Shown: in pieces, positions 54,242 through 61,501 of the stretch
Numbering within the stretch: position 1 is the first letter of the stretch
Layout: each line of letters opens with the position of its first letter
Source of the DNA: a virus
Strand: one strand, 5' to 3'
Length of the DNA: 64,000 nucleotides
IMG/VR virus record: IMGVR_UViG_3300025853_000057
Location: 1 to 64,000 of that record
Notes under the pieces: model-generated
The model's input: the letters and a program-made list of their open reading frames with translations, nothing else
Databases searched by the model: none
Told to the model about the DNA's origin: nothing
Program-made: the position numbers and the translations under genes

Positions 54242-55398
54242 TATATATGTACTAATAAGTTAGCAGCTAATCCTTTTTCCTTGGTAAATATATAGCTTTC
54301 TGCTGTTTTAGGAACACCTAAGTAACCACACTCATGCTCCCATTTACCTGTATCAGATAAAGCTCTTAAAAAAGACACAGTACATCCTTTTAAGTCTAAG
54401 GATGTTCTATGTTGATAAGTTTCTTTATGATGTATATCTCCACAAAAATGATGGATATAATCTATATCAGGCATCTGAAATTTATTCTCAATCATAATTA
54501 CAGAAGGCAATTCTCTAATATAGTTTTTCTCCTTATCTCCATGGCTAAAGCCTAGTAGGTTAGAACCATAGGTAATATACTTCCTAGACTTAGTAGTATC
54601 ATCAACACATACAGCACCATTATTTTCATAGGTAGCTTTTAGCATCTGCCCTAAATAGAAAAGTTTATCTGCATCATGGTTGCTCATTACCATTACTACA
54701 TGCACATTGCAGTACTTAGCTGCTTTATCTATACATCTTCTAATAGTATGGTAACCTTGAATAAAACTCTTTTTCCAAAAAGGATTAGAGTCTTGTGGAG
54801 TACCTTTTACTGTAGTATTACGACCATCATTAGCATTAAAGAAATCATTACCTACAGGAAATATAAGCAGCTCAGGATTGTAAACTAAGCTTTGTGCTAA
54901 CAGTTTATCAAAAGCATCTTCAAAAGTACTACAGTTATCTTCTACAGAACCTTTAGGATTAGTTTCATCTACCAATACTAACTTATCAATATGAGCATCA
55001 TACAGGTTAATAACAGCTACACTATCTCCTTTGTTAGGCTTTATCTTAGGATTATGTGTAGGTATTTCATAAGATGATACTACTTCTCTAAAATCTTCTA
55101 ATAAGCTTTCTTTGTTGTTATACCACTGCTTCTTAGTATTTACGCTAAATCTCTTTTCTCCTTTAAAGTTTTGCCAGAATTTAACTGTATCAATATCATC
55201 TAGTTTAAGACCATTTTCTTTAATAAATGTTTTGAATTCAGATAGAGTTTCTTCTGCCTCATCTACATTAATGGTTTTTGCTACTGCTTTTACCTCTTCT
55301 ACTGTACAGTTATGCCTTTCTGCAAACCTTTTCCATTTACAGTTCTTTAAATAAGAAGGGTAAAGTTCTAGTAGAGTTTTAATTTTGTTCGAATCCAT
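54241..55398 (-). CDS. Calcineurin-like metallophosphoesterase
   Basis: The 385-residue protein has all metal-binding motifs: DAHID (134-138), GNDFF (183-187), SNHD (239-242), GFSHGD (283-288) and GDIHH (320-324). It is preceded by a helix-turn-helix-like N-terminus (ERHNCTVEEVKAVAKTI, about 27-43). It is probably a phosphodiesterase or nuclease acting on nucleic acid. Its place among tail genes suggests use late in assembly or in the virion; the substrate is unknown. Confidence 0.88.
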   Translation of the reverse strand: MDSNKIKTLLELYPSYLKNCKWKRFAERHNCTVEEVKAVAKTINVDEAEETLSEFKTFIKENGLKLDDIDTVKFWQNFKGEKRFSVNTKKQWYNNKESLLEDFREVVSSYEIPTHNPKIKPNKGDSVAVINLYDAHIDKLVLVDETNPKGSVEDNCSTFEDAFDKLLAQSLVYNPELLIFPVGNDFFNANDGRNTTVKGTPQDSNPFWKKSFIQGYHTIRRCIDKAAKYCNVHVVMVMSNHDADKLFYLGQMLKATYENNGAVCVDDTTKSRKYITYGSNLLGFSHGDKEKNYIRELPSVIMIENKFQMPDIDYIHHFCGDIHHKETYQHRTSLDLKGCTVSFLRALSDTGKWEHECGYLGVPKTAESYIFTKEKGLAANLLVHI

Positions 55399-55409
55399 TG
55401 TTAATATGT

Positions 55410-55838
55410 TTAGTTAACAGCTACAATAACAAGTGATGTGAGAGCTATTGTAGCTACAGCACCTCCTAAAAAAGAAAAAAACCTACTTCTTTTGTTCTTT
55501 TTTCGTAGGCTTTGGTTGTCTTCTTCAAGAAGTTCATTTACTTTAATACGTGTATCTAACTGTTTTGTTAGATTTTCATTCTGTTGTATTATATTGTCTA
55601 ATACGTCTTGATACCTGTAGAAAGCTATATCACATAAAGTTAGGCTATATTCTAACGAATCTATAATTATGTCTTTACTTTCTGAGTGTGCAAGCTCTCT
55701 ATTTATCTCTTTAAGTTGAGGATAGGTAATAGCAACTATAGTATCTTCATTCAATAGAATCTCTCTTGGATAACCATTCTGTGAGAAACAGTAAAGACTC
55801 ATTATTAGAAAGATTGTAAACAGAATCAGCTTTTTCAT
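55410..55838 (-). CDS. Spanin-like membrane protein with signal peptide and C-terminal membrane segment
   Basis: The 142-residue protein has an N-terminal signal (KKLILFTIFLIMSLYCFSQ, likely cut after FSQ). A long helical/coiled-coil region follows (DVLDNIIQQNENLTKQL to NELLEEDNQSLRKKNK), and then a C-terminal hydrophobic segment (FLGGAVATIALTSLVIVAV). The topology resembles spanins that join inner and outer membranes in Gram-negative lysis. The lipobox around the Cys is poor. Its first 92 bases overlap the upstream membrane protein in another frame, as in Rz/Rz1 pairs. Confidence 0.6.
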   Translation of the reverse strand: MKKLILFTIFLIMSLYCFSQNGYPREILLNEDTIVAITYPQLKEINRELAHSESKDIIIDSLEYSLTLCDIAFYRYQDVLDNIIQQNENLTKQLDTRIKVNELLEEDNQSLRKKNKRSRFFSFLGGAVATIALTSLVIVAVN

Positions 55839-56094
55839 TACTTTGTTGCTTTATAATTATGATAGACTCTCTAGTAGCTTTTAGCTTATTAAGAGTTTCA
55901 ATTAAAGAGTCTCTTAAACTTATTTCTTGGCGTTTAAGCAGAAAATACTTTTTGTTTAATAGCTGAATAGAATCATTATAGGATTCTATGGTTTTTAAAT
56001 TTTCAGTATTTCTACGTTCTAAGAAGTTAAGATAAAAGCTGATAGCAGCAGTAATTAACAAGACCACTGCTATTTCTAAATGCTTTCTAGTCAT
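55747..56094 (-). CDS. Spanin-like inner membrane coiled-coil protein
   Basis: The 115-residue protein has an N-terminal membrane anchor (IAVVLLITAAISFYLNFL) followed by a charged coiled coil (NLKTIESYNDSIQLLNKKY; LIETLNKLKATRESIIIIK). It lies directly downstream of a small basic protein and holin and overlaps the next spanin-like gene. An i-spanin (Rz-like) role is inferred from topology and overlap. Confidence 0.62.
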   Translation of the reverse strand: MTRKHLEIAVVLLITAAISFYLNFLERRNTENLKTIESYNDSIQLLNKKYFLLKRQEISLRDSLIETLNKLKATRESIIIIKQQSNEKADSVYNLSNNESLLFLTEWLSKRDSIE

Positions 56095-56216
56095 CTGCCT
56101 TGACCTTTATATTTCTTAGGTCTTTCTTCTTTGGGCCCATATTTACGCTTAGGCTTGTTTACCTTTTTAGCACCAAAAGATACTTTTTGAGAATCATTTT
56201 TAGAATTTTTTGCCAT
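56091..56216 (-). CDS. Small lysine-rich protein, 41 aa
   Basis: A short gene from ATG 56216 to TGA 56091-56093. The product is 41 residues, about a third Lys/Arg (KKVNKPKRKYGPKEERPKKY), preceded by AKNSKNDSQKVSFG. Its stop overlaps the next ATG (ATGA), and the leader is A/T-rich. It fills the only sizeable gap between holin and spanin-like genes. A nucleic-acid or membrane-binding role is possible, but none is shown. Confidence 0.6.
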   Translation of the reverse strand: MAKNSKNDSQKVSFGAKKVNKPKRKYGPKEERPKKYKGQGR

Positions 56217-56249
56217 TGTTGTATTGTTTAGTTTAACCAAATATACAAA

Positions 56250-56702
56250 CTAATCTTCTTTGAAGGACTTTACCTCTGTAAAGATTTTCTTTATACCTCT
56301 AATAAAAGCAAAAATTCTATCTGTAATACCTTTACCTGTGGCCCATTTAATCTTTTCATCTACACTAGAATACTCTATAGAAACAAGTAGAAGACATGCT
56401 AGAGACGTTATTAAATGTTCTTTAGGAAAATACATCATTACTGTTTCATTTAAGACTAGAGAATCTAAGATATAAGTAAACAAGAGGGCTATTGAATAAG
56501 CTATGATTTTATTAGTTAGTCCTATTCTAGTCTTTTTGCTAGTAATAAGCTCTCCTTTTTTCTTAGCATACCATCTGCCTACATAGGTATCAATAAGAGT
56601 AGCAAATATCACTACAATAATCAAAGGTACTAAAGGAGCAAAAAAACTTATTAGCATTGAAAAAAAGGATAGAATTGTTGTTTTTAAGTTAAAAGATTCC
56701 AT
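56250..56702 (-). CDS. Holin-like membrane protein
   Basis: The start is set at ATG 56702 (ESFNLKTTILSFF), 11 bases after the upstream stop; a longer frame to 56732 overlaps the previous gene. 150 residues with about three hydrophobic segments (FFAPLVPLIIVVIFATLI; IIAYSIALLFTYILDSLVL; LITSLACLLLVSIE), a basic loop between the first two and a basic tail. This is the layout of phage holins that open the inner membrane at lysis. Neighbours are the DUF5675-like gene and spanin-like genes. Confidence 0.72.
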   Translation of the reverse strand: MESFNLKTTILSFFSMLISFFAPLVPLIIVVIFATLIDTYVGRWYAKKKGELITSKKTRIGLTNKIIAYSIALLFTYILDSLVLNETVMMYFPKEHLITSLACLLLVSIEYSSVDEKIKWATGKGITDRIFAFIRGIKKIFTEVKSFKED

Positions 56703-56713
56703 TTTATTTATAT

Positions 56714-57199
56714 TTATCTTTGAATTTTCCAAGTTGCTTCTTTAGCTGCAATAGCCTCATAAGTTGCTAAATATAGGTCTTTATAAGCATCTTGACTTCG
56801 ACCTACAAAGTTTTTACCTTTGGTTTTACCTGGTAGTAAACACCCGTGTGTATGAGTGTTTTTATTACCAGGGTGTACCATAATCCATTTAAACCCTTCA
56901 ACAGGGTCTAAACAAATACACCCTTTATTAAAGTGCCAAGGATATTTATTCTCATTCTGACCATACCTGCGATAGTGTTTTCCCTGCTTCCTATGCCAAG
57001 GATTATAGGTATAGGCAGGTATTGCAGTATTACCCCATATCTTTCCCTCTCCTTTATCATCAAAATCACCATCACCATTCTTATCCATTAACTCCCTCAC
57101 AGGGTCTTCCAAGATATAACATTGAAACACACCATCAATGTAGAGTTCACTGATGGTGCTTATTTCAGTTTTTTCAACTGCGTATTGTTCAATTTTCAT
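56714..57199 (-). CDS. DUF5675-like protein, possible peptidoglycan-related enzyme
   Basis: The 161-residue protein has ISTISELYIDGVFQCYILED, then GNTAIPAYTY and the conserved MVHPGNKNTHTHGCLLPG (about 108-125). The His...His-Gly-Cys arrangement resembles L,D-transpeptidase (YkuD) active sites and is the signature of DUF5675 proteins found in phage lysis regions. It sits just before the holin. Codon use is more GC-rich than in the surrounding late genes, as in the two genes upstream. The enzymatic role is inferred. Confidence 0.7.
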   Translation of the reverse strand: MKIEQYAVEKTEISTISELYIDGVFQCYILEDPVRELMDKNGDGDFDDKGEGKIWGNTAIPAYTYNPWHRKQGKHYRRYGQNENKYPWHFNKGCICLDPVEGFKWIMVHPGNKNTHTHGCLLPGKTKGKNFVGRSQDAYKDLYLATYEAIAAKEATWKIQR

Positions 57200-57464
57200 C
57201 TTGAATTGGCTCTATTGGTTCAGGAGGTGCAGGAGCTACCCAAGGAATAAGGGGCAACTCTTTAACCCATTCAAAGTCAGGGTTGACGCAGTTAGCCATT
57301 TCCTCTACTGAAATAATCCAGTTAGCAGGTTCATTCCCATCTAAGACAGGATTAAAGTAGCTGTTGGGTGCATATTGTTGTCCTACCAGTTGGTCTTTTT
57401 GTTCAGTGGTTAATAAACCAACCCATTTGTTTTCTTCTCCTTCTGGTATTTCATTCAGTTTCAT
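57189..57464 (-). CDS. Hypothetical small protein with proline-rich tail
   Basis: The 91-residue acidic protein (KLNEIPEGEENKWVGLLTTE) ends in a Pro/Glu-rich tail (VAPAPPEPIEPIQDEN). Its end overlaps the DUF5675-like start by 11 bases and it begins 14 bases after the duplicated-domain fibre gene. It may be an assembly partner of that fibre by position. No known family is recognised. Confidence 0.65.
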   Translation of the reverse strand: MKLNEIPEGEENKWVGLLTTEQKDQLVGQQYAPNSYFNPVLDGNEPANWIISVEEMANCVNPDFEWVKELPLIPWVAPAPPEPIEPIQDEN

Positions 57465-57478
57465 AATCTTAATTTATT

Positions 57479-59140
57479 TTATACATTTCGATTAAGTGCA
57501 GTCATAAAGGCTTCAACGGTTGCCTTCAAGGCGTCTGCCTCTGTTTGGGTGCTAACTCCAGTTGTTATTAAGGCGTAGCCAAAAGCTAAGGGTTGGAAAG
57601 TATTTACACCTTGGCTATAACTTAAATAAGTCCTATGAGCCAATCCTGGAACTATTTGTGCGCTTGTGTTATATTGCTGATTGATGTCGCCATTTTGAGT
57701 GAATTTAACTCCCTTAGCATACAAATCCCAACCTCCACCTTGTGCAATAGATTTATATCTGGTCGTACCAAAGAACCCACCAGTTGAGGGAGGCACTAAG
57801 CTACCATCCGGTGTTGTAATTGCATAATAGTAGTCGCCGTGAACACCATAGGTTCTATTCTGTATGTACTGGGTTGTAAGTTGATATGAATTAATTAAAC
57901 CTCCCTCAAATCTCTGGTCGAAATAACCTCGATAAAGACTGTATTGAGTATAATTAGTCGGAGCAAGATTCTTGGTTTCGTAAACCCAGATTGAATTATT
58001 ACGGTCATCAGGTAATTCATTCGGTGCAAAAAAATCAAAGTAGGCGTTAGTACCATTCCCCTCTGCTCCAATGGAGCTAAATATCATACCACCATAAAAG
58101 TTGATAGAGCTTGCAGGGTTTTGACCTTCAATACCTTGTTGAGCTGCATTTGTTCCAATAAAAGGAAGCAGCCTAACGCAACCCGTCCACCAGTCATAAG
58201 TGCTGTTGTTGGGGCCTTGTCCCTTAAGGTCTAAGAAATGGTTAGTGATAGCAGTTTTTTCTGAAGCACTCACGGTATAACCTGCCGAATCCAATGCGTC
58301 AATATACGCTTGGGCGTCTGCGTCTACTATTCTGCCCAGGGCTGTCATAAAGGCTTCAACGCAAGCCCTCAAAGCGGCTTCCTCGGTTGTGGTGCTTATT
58401 CCTGTTGTAACAAGGGCGTAGGCATGCTCGTTGGCTGAGTACCCATAAGGTTCAAGCGTTGCTCTGCTTGATGCAAGCCCATAAATATCAATGCCTGGAT
58501 TCGTAAAAGTATCAAACTCCCTTTGGTATCTTGTGCCCCTTACATAAGCGTCAAAACCTATATTTTGAAATTTAGTAATACCCACAAAGTTGGCGCCGTT
58601 TGTTATAGTGCCTACTGCTGTCACTAATGTCTGCCCCGCAGCAGTCGCAAATAAGCGGTCACCAGAATATCGGCTTTGTATTCTTATAGGCTGATTTGCA
58701 TCTGCGGAAAAATCCCACTTTGCCTCGACAATGTTTTTCCTTTTGTACACCCATGCGCTCCAATCATTCACATCGGTAAGCTCGGAGGGATTGAAAAAAA
58801 CATAATAGCCATTCGTGCCATTACCCTCTACTCCTGTGCTGTTGTGCGTTACACCGCCAGCAAAGGTAGTGCTATTTGCAGGTGATTCCGCTTTGATACC
58901 TTGCTGCGCTGCTGTCGTACCAATGAAAGGCAATAAGCGAACAATGCCAGTCCACCAGTCGTAGGTGCTGTTGTTTGGCCCTGTTCCTTTCAAATCTAAA
59001 AAATGGTCATTGATAGCCACTTCTTCCTCACTGCTAACTGTATACCCTGCTGCATCCAAAGCATTAATATACGCCTGTGCGTCAGGGTCGTTACTACCTC
59101 CTGCTACAGCACTTAATATATTTCTATATCTACCAGGCAT
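57479..59140 (-). CDS. Fibre/appendage-like protein with two homologous halves (553 aa)
   Basis: Residues about 20-272 and 273-553 are two copies of one domain. Each starts DAQAYI(N/D)ALD(A/S)AGYTVS, shares LDLKG(T/Q)GPNNSTYDWWTG and RLLPFIGT(T/N)AAQQGI, and ends with (V/L)(K/R)A(C/T)VEAFMTALGR-like helices. The bodies are strand-rich and more diverged. This is consistent with a host-recognition or capsid-appendage protein grown by internal duplication. GC content and codon choice (GCG, CGC, GGC frequent) differ strongly from the AT-rich neighbours, suggesting recent acquisition. No enzymatic motif is seen. Confidence 0.72.
   Translation of the reverse strand: MPGRYRNILSAVAGGSNDPDAQAYINALDAAGYTVSSEEEVAINDHFLDLKGTGPNNSTYDWWTGIVRLLPFIGTTAAQQGIKAESPANSTTFAGGVTHNSTGVEGNGTNGYYVFFNPSELTDVNDWSAWVYKRKNIVEAKWDFSADANQPIRIQSRYSGDRLFATAAGQTLVTAVGTITNGANFVGITKFQNIGFDAYVRGTRYQREFDTFTNPGIDIYGLASSRATLEPYGYSANEHAYALVTTGISTTTEEAALRACVEAFMTALGRIVDADAQAYIDALDSAGYTVSASEKTAITNHFLDLKGQGPNNSTYDWWTGCVRLLPFIGTNAAQQGIEGQNPASSINFYGGMIFSSIGAEGNGTNAYFDFFAPNELPDDRNNSIWVYETKNLAPTNYTQYSLYRGYFDQRFEGGLINSYQLTTQYIQNRTYGVHGDYYYAITTPDGSLVPPSTGGFFGTTRYKSIAQGGGWDLYAKGVKFTQNGDINQQYNTSAQIVPGLAHRTYLSYSQGVNTFQPLAFGYALITTGVSTQTEADALKATVEAFMTALNRNV
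57482..59086 (-). repeat. Large internal tandem domain duplication
   Basis: Unit 1 is about 58328-59086 and unit 2 about 57482-58324 (minus-strand order). They are related at protein level over their whole length and best conserved at both ends of each unit. Confidence 0.85.
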
Positions 59141-59144
59141 TTTA

Positions 59145-59498
59145 CTAGTTATTGAACCAATATTCTACTCTAGTACCTGAAGTCCATTCTGCATAAATTA
59201 AATTAAGACTTCCAGCAGTATAACTACCTGAGCCTATATTAACCCAGCCAGCAGGAAATGTAGGAGTAGTGCCATCATTATGATAAATCTTCTGTATTAC
59301 TCCTATTCTAGCTCCAGTAAGGTCATCTGTAATATTTCCTGTTGCAGGAGAAGCTACTGTATTATAAACAGCAGGAGCATCAAAAGCTATCTGAGTACCA
59401 GTTCTAGCTATTGTCTTTACTTCAAAGGTAGAAGTATCTATAGACTCTCCAGATTTATAAACAGAGGTTTGCTTATTTACATTTACATACTTAGCCAT
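59145..59498 (-). CDS. Small virion structural protein (candidate)
   Basis: The 117-residue, beta-rich protein without membrane segment starts AKYVNVNKQTSVYKSG and contains TGARIGVIQKIYHNDGTTPT and a C-terminal TSGTRVEYWFN. It is paired with a gene of similar size and look immediately upstream. It is likely a capsid or fibre accessory protein given its place among head genes, but no family is recognised. Confidence 0.62.
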   Translation of the reverse strand: MAKYVNVNKQTSVYKSGESIDTSTFEVKTIARTGTQIAFDAPAVYNTVASPATGNITDDLTGARIGVIQKIYHNDGTTPTFPAGWVNIGSGSYTAGSLNLIYAEWTSGTRVEYWFNN

Positions 59499-59500
59499 AA

Positions 59501-59848
59501 TTACTTAAGATAAGTGATGAATAAAGTAGTGGTATTAGAAGACTCTTCAATTACTCTAAACTTTTGAATATTAGCTGCTTCAGTAATTACAAATTCATCA
59601 TTGTCAAGTCTAGCAATACCTGTACCAGCAGCAGGAGTAGAGCCATCATAAGTATATCTAAGGACTTTACCAGTACCATTAGAATCTACATAGATATGAA
59701 CAGCAGTTGCCTGAGACTTAGTACCTGTAAGGTCAATAAACTTAACTGTATTGTTTACAGTAATAGTGTCTGAGTCAAAAGCTTTTAGTCCATTTACAGT
59801 AGCTTCTTTAGTTTTAAAAGCATTTCTATTTAAAAATCCTTGTGCCAT
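59501..59848 (-). CDS. Small virion structural protein (candidate)
   Basis: The 115-residue, strand-rich protein (ATVNGLKAFDSDTITVNNTV; AVHIYVDSNGTGKVLRYTYD) ends 2 bases before the following gene. Its size and composition resemble phage head decoration or stabilising proteins. The assignment is by composition and context only. Confidence 0.62.
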   Translation of the reverse strand: MAQGFLNRNAFKTKEATVNGLKAFDSDTITVNNTVKFIDLTGTKSQATAVHIYVDSNGTGKVLRYTYDGSTPAAGTGIARLDNDEFVITEAANIQKFRVIEESSNTTTLFITYLK

Positions 59849-59859
59849 TTTAAATTATT

Positions 59860-60135
59860 TTAACAATTACAATCTTCTGTTAATTCCATAGCATGATGAA
59901 CAATGCTACAAATTTCTTGTTCAGTTAGACAATTTACATCATCTAGTGTTTGGTCTTGCTCTAGAGTAGTAACATAACAGTATAAAGACTTAATATACTC
60001 TCTAACTACCAACATTCTAACTTCAAGTTCAGGACACTTTCTTCCTAACTTATATTTGTCGGTAAGCTGTTGAGCTAAATCTGAGTACTTACATTGTAGG
60101 TACTGAATATACTTTATTCTACATTGTTCTGTCAT
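59860..60135 (-). CDS. Hypothetical Cys-containing helical protein
   Basis: The 91-residue helical protein has seven Cys, including CNC at the C-terminus (ELTEDCNC). It follows the collagen-like fibre, which itself has a Cys-rich end, so a structural partnership is possible. No domain is recognised. Confidence 0.65.
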   Translation of the reverse strand: MTEQCRIKYIQYLQCKYSDLAQQLTDKYKLGRKCPELEVRMLVVREYIKSLYCYVTTLEQDQTLDDVNCLTEQEICSIVHHAMELTEDCNC

Positions 60136-60145
60136 TGGTAGATGG

Positions 60146-60820
60146 TTAAGACTTTCTTAGTATATACTCTACAGTTAAATATTCAGCAGTTATTTCTCCT
60201 AAATTTTCAGAACCTAAAAATACATAAAAATCTGAATTATCAAAGTTGACAGGAGCTAACGCAGCTTTGTTTATGTTTTTAAGTAGGAACACGTTACCCT
60301 CAGAAGGAACATTATAGTAAGAGGTTCCAAATTCAGCAGTATCACTACTAAAGCATGAATAGCCTGTAACATTAAATGTAGTATCACTCTGTCTGTCAAA
60401 GAAAAGCTCTATATATAAATAAGCATCACTTCTAAGAGTTCCATCATAAACAGCTACAGGAGAAGAATTAGTCATAGCTACAGTAGTGTTTATGTAAACA
60501 CCTAACTCTCCACTTCCTACTTGTCCTACTTCAGCTAATTTAAACATAGCTCTAATCTTAAGTCTATCTTCATTTTTAGTTATTTCTGAAGTATTAGATA
60601 CAAGTACTCCTGGAGTATAAGTTCTTCTAGTACCTTCTACAGGTCCTATGCTGAAAGAAGTTACAGTATCAATTACATTACCTGCATCAGCACCATCAGA
60701 ACCATCAGCACCTGCTGGGCCTGTAGGCCCTTGGGGTCCTGTAGGTCCTGCAATAGAAGGGACTACTATAGTAGAACAATCGTTGCAGTTACAGTTAGAT
60801 ATATTGGAGCAATTACACAT
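60146..60820 (-). CDS. Collagen-like fibre protein with Cys-rich N-terminus
   Basis: The 224-residue protein starts CNCSNISNCNCNDCS, then has Gly-X-Y triplets (GPTGPQGPTGPAGADGSDG, about 26-48) and a beta-rich C-terminal domain. Collagen-like triplets form trimeric stalks, so this is likely a short head or appendage fibre. The Cys-rich head could lock trimers or bind metal. It is located among capsid genes. Confidence 0.75.
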   Translation of the reverse strand: MCNCSNISNCNCNDCSTIVVPSIAGPTGPQGPTGPAGADGSDGADAGNVIDTVTSFSIGPVEGTRRTYTPGVLVSNTSEITKNEDRLKIRAMFKLAEVGQVGSGELGVYINTTVAMTNSSPVAVYDGTLRSDAYLYIELFFDRQSDTTFNVTGYSCFSSDTAEFGTSYYNVPSEGNVFLLKNINKAALAPVNFDNSDFYVFLGSENLGEITAEYLTVEYILRKS

Positions 60821-60837
60821 AGTTATATTCTATATCG

Positions 60838-61404
60838 TTAGCAGCAGCATTTTTGGATGCTACATATTTTATTAACTTGGTTAAGTAAGTCAGTAGCTTG
60901 AGCTTCTTTGCCACAAGCAAATGCTGACTTAGCAGCATAAAGAAGGGCTTCAGCTTGCTTATAATAATCCCAATAAGTAAGCCAATTACAGCCACACATT
61001 TCTTCTTTAAACTTGGTTTTCATTTTTTCTACACAGCAATCTGCTTTACATGTAGAAAACATTTTTACAGTTACTTCATGCTCTAAAGGTACAGATACAT
61101 CTTCTACAAAATACTTAATACTATAAATACCATCGTTGAAAGTTATATCATCTATGGTATCTATAATAAAAGAACCATTAACTATAGAAGCTCCTTGTAC
61201 TGCTGCTGTAACATCATAGTTTACAGCAGTACCTGAAGGAGGAGTAATAGTTAATGTAGCTGTATCTACATTAGCAAGAACCATATTAGGGCTTCCCCAT
61301 CCAGTAGGATTGGTAGATACATTATAAGCTCCTGTGATGTCAGATACTTCTAACTTAGTACACTTTTCTTTAAAGCAAGCAGATATTTTTAACTCTAAGG
61401 CCAT
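60838..61404 (-). CDS. Virion-region protein with immunoglobulin-like and Cys-rich parts
   Basis: The 188-residue protein's N-terminal half is strand-rich (TLTITPPSGTAVNYDVTA; DVSVPLEHEVTVKMF). The C-terminal half is helical and holds Cys groups (CKADCC, CGCNW, CSIQKCCC). The terminator of the major structural gene lies upstream, so it begins a new transcription segment. Role likely structural; no family is recognised. Confidence 0.65.
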   Translation of the reverse strand: MALELKISACFKEKCTKLEVSDITGAYNVSTNPTGWGSPNMVLANVDTATLTITPPSGTAVNYDVTAAVQGASIVNGSFIIDTIDDITFNDGIYSIKYFVEDVSVPLEHEVTVKMFSTCKADCCVEKMKTKFKEEMCGCNWLTYWDYYKQAEALLYAAKSAFACGKEAQATDLLNQVNKICSIQKCCC

Positions 61405-61447
61405 ACATAATCATATTACGAATTATCAATAAAATAGTTCCAATAAC

Positions 61448-61483
61448 TACTAAAAAAGGGCAGCCCATTACAGGCTACCCTTT
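61448..61483 (-). terminator. Intrinsic terminator after the major structural gene
   Basis: On the minus strand, AAAGGGTAGCC pairs with GGCTGCCCTTT (11 pairs with one G-U, 7-base loop), followed by a T-rich stretch. It lies 19 bases after the stop of the 428-residue gene. Confidence 0.9.
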
Positions 61484-61501
61484 CCAGTAGCATTGCTATG
61501 A

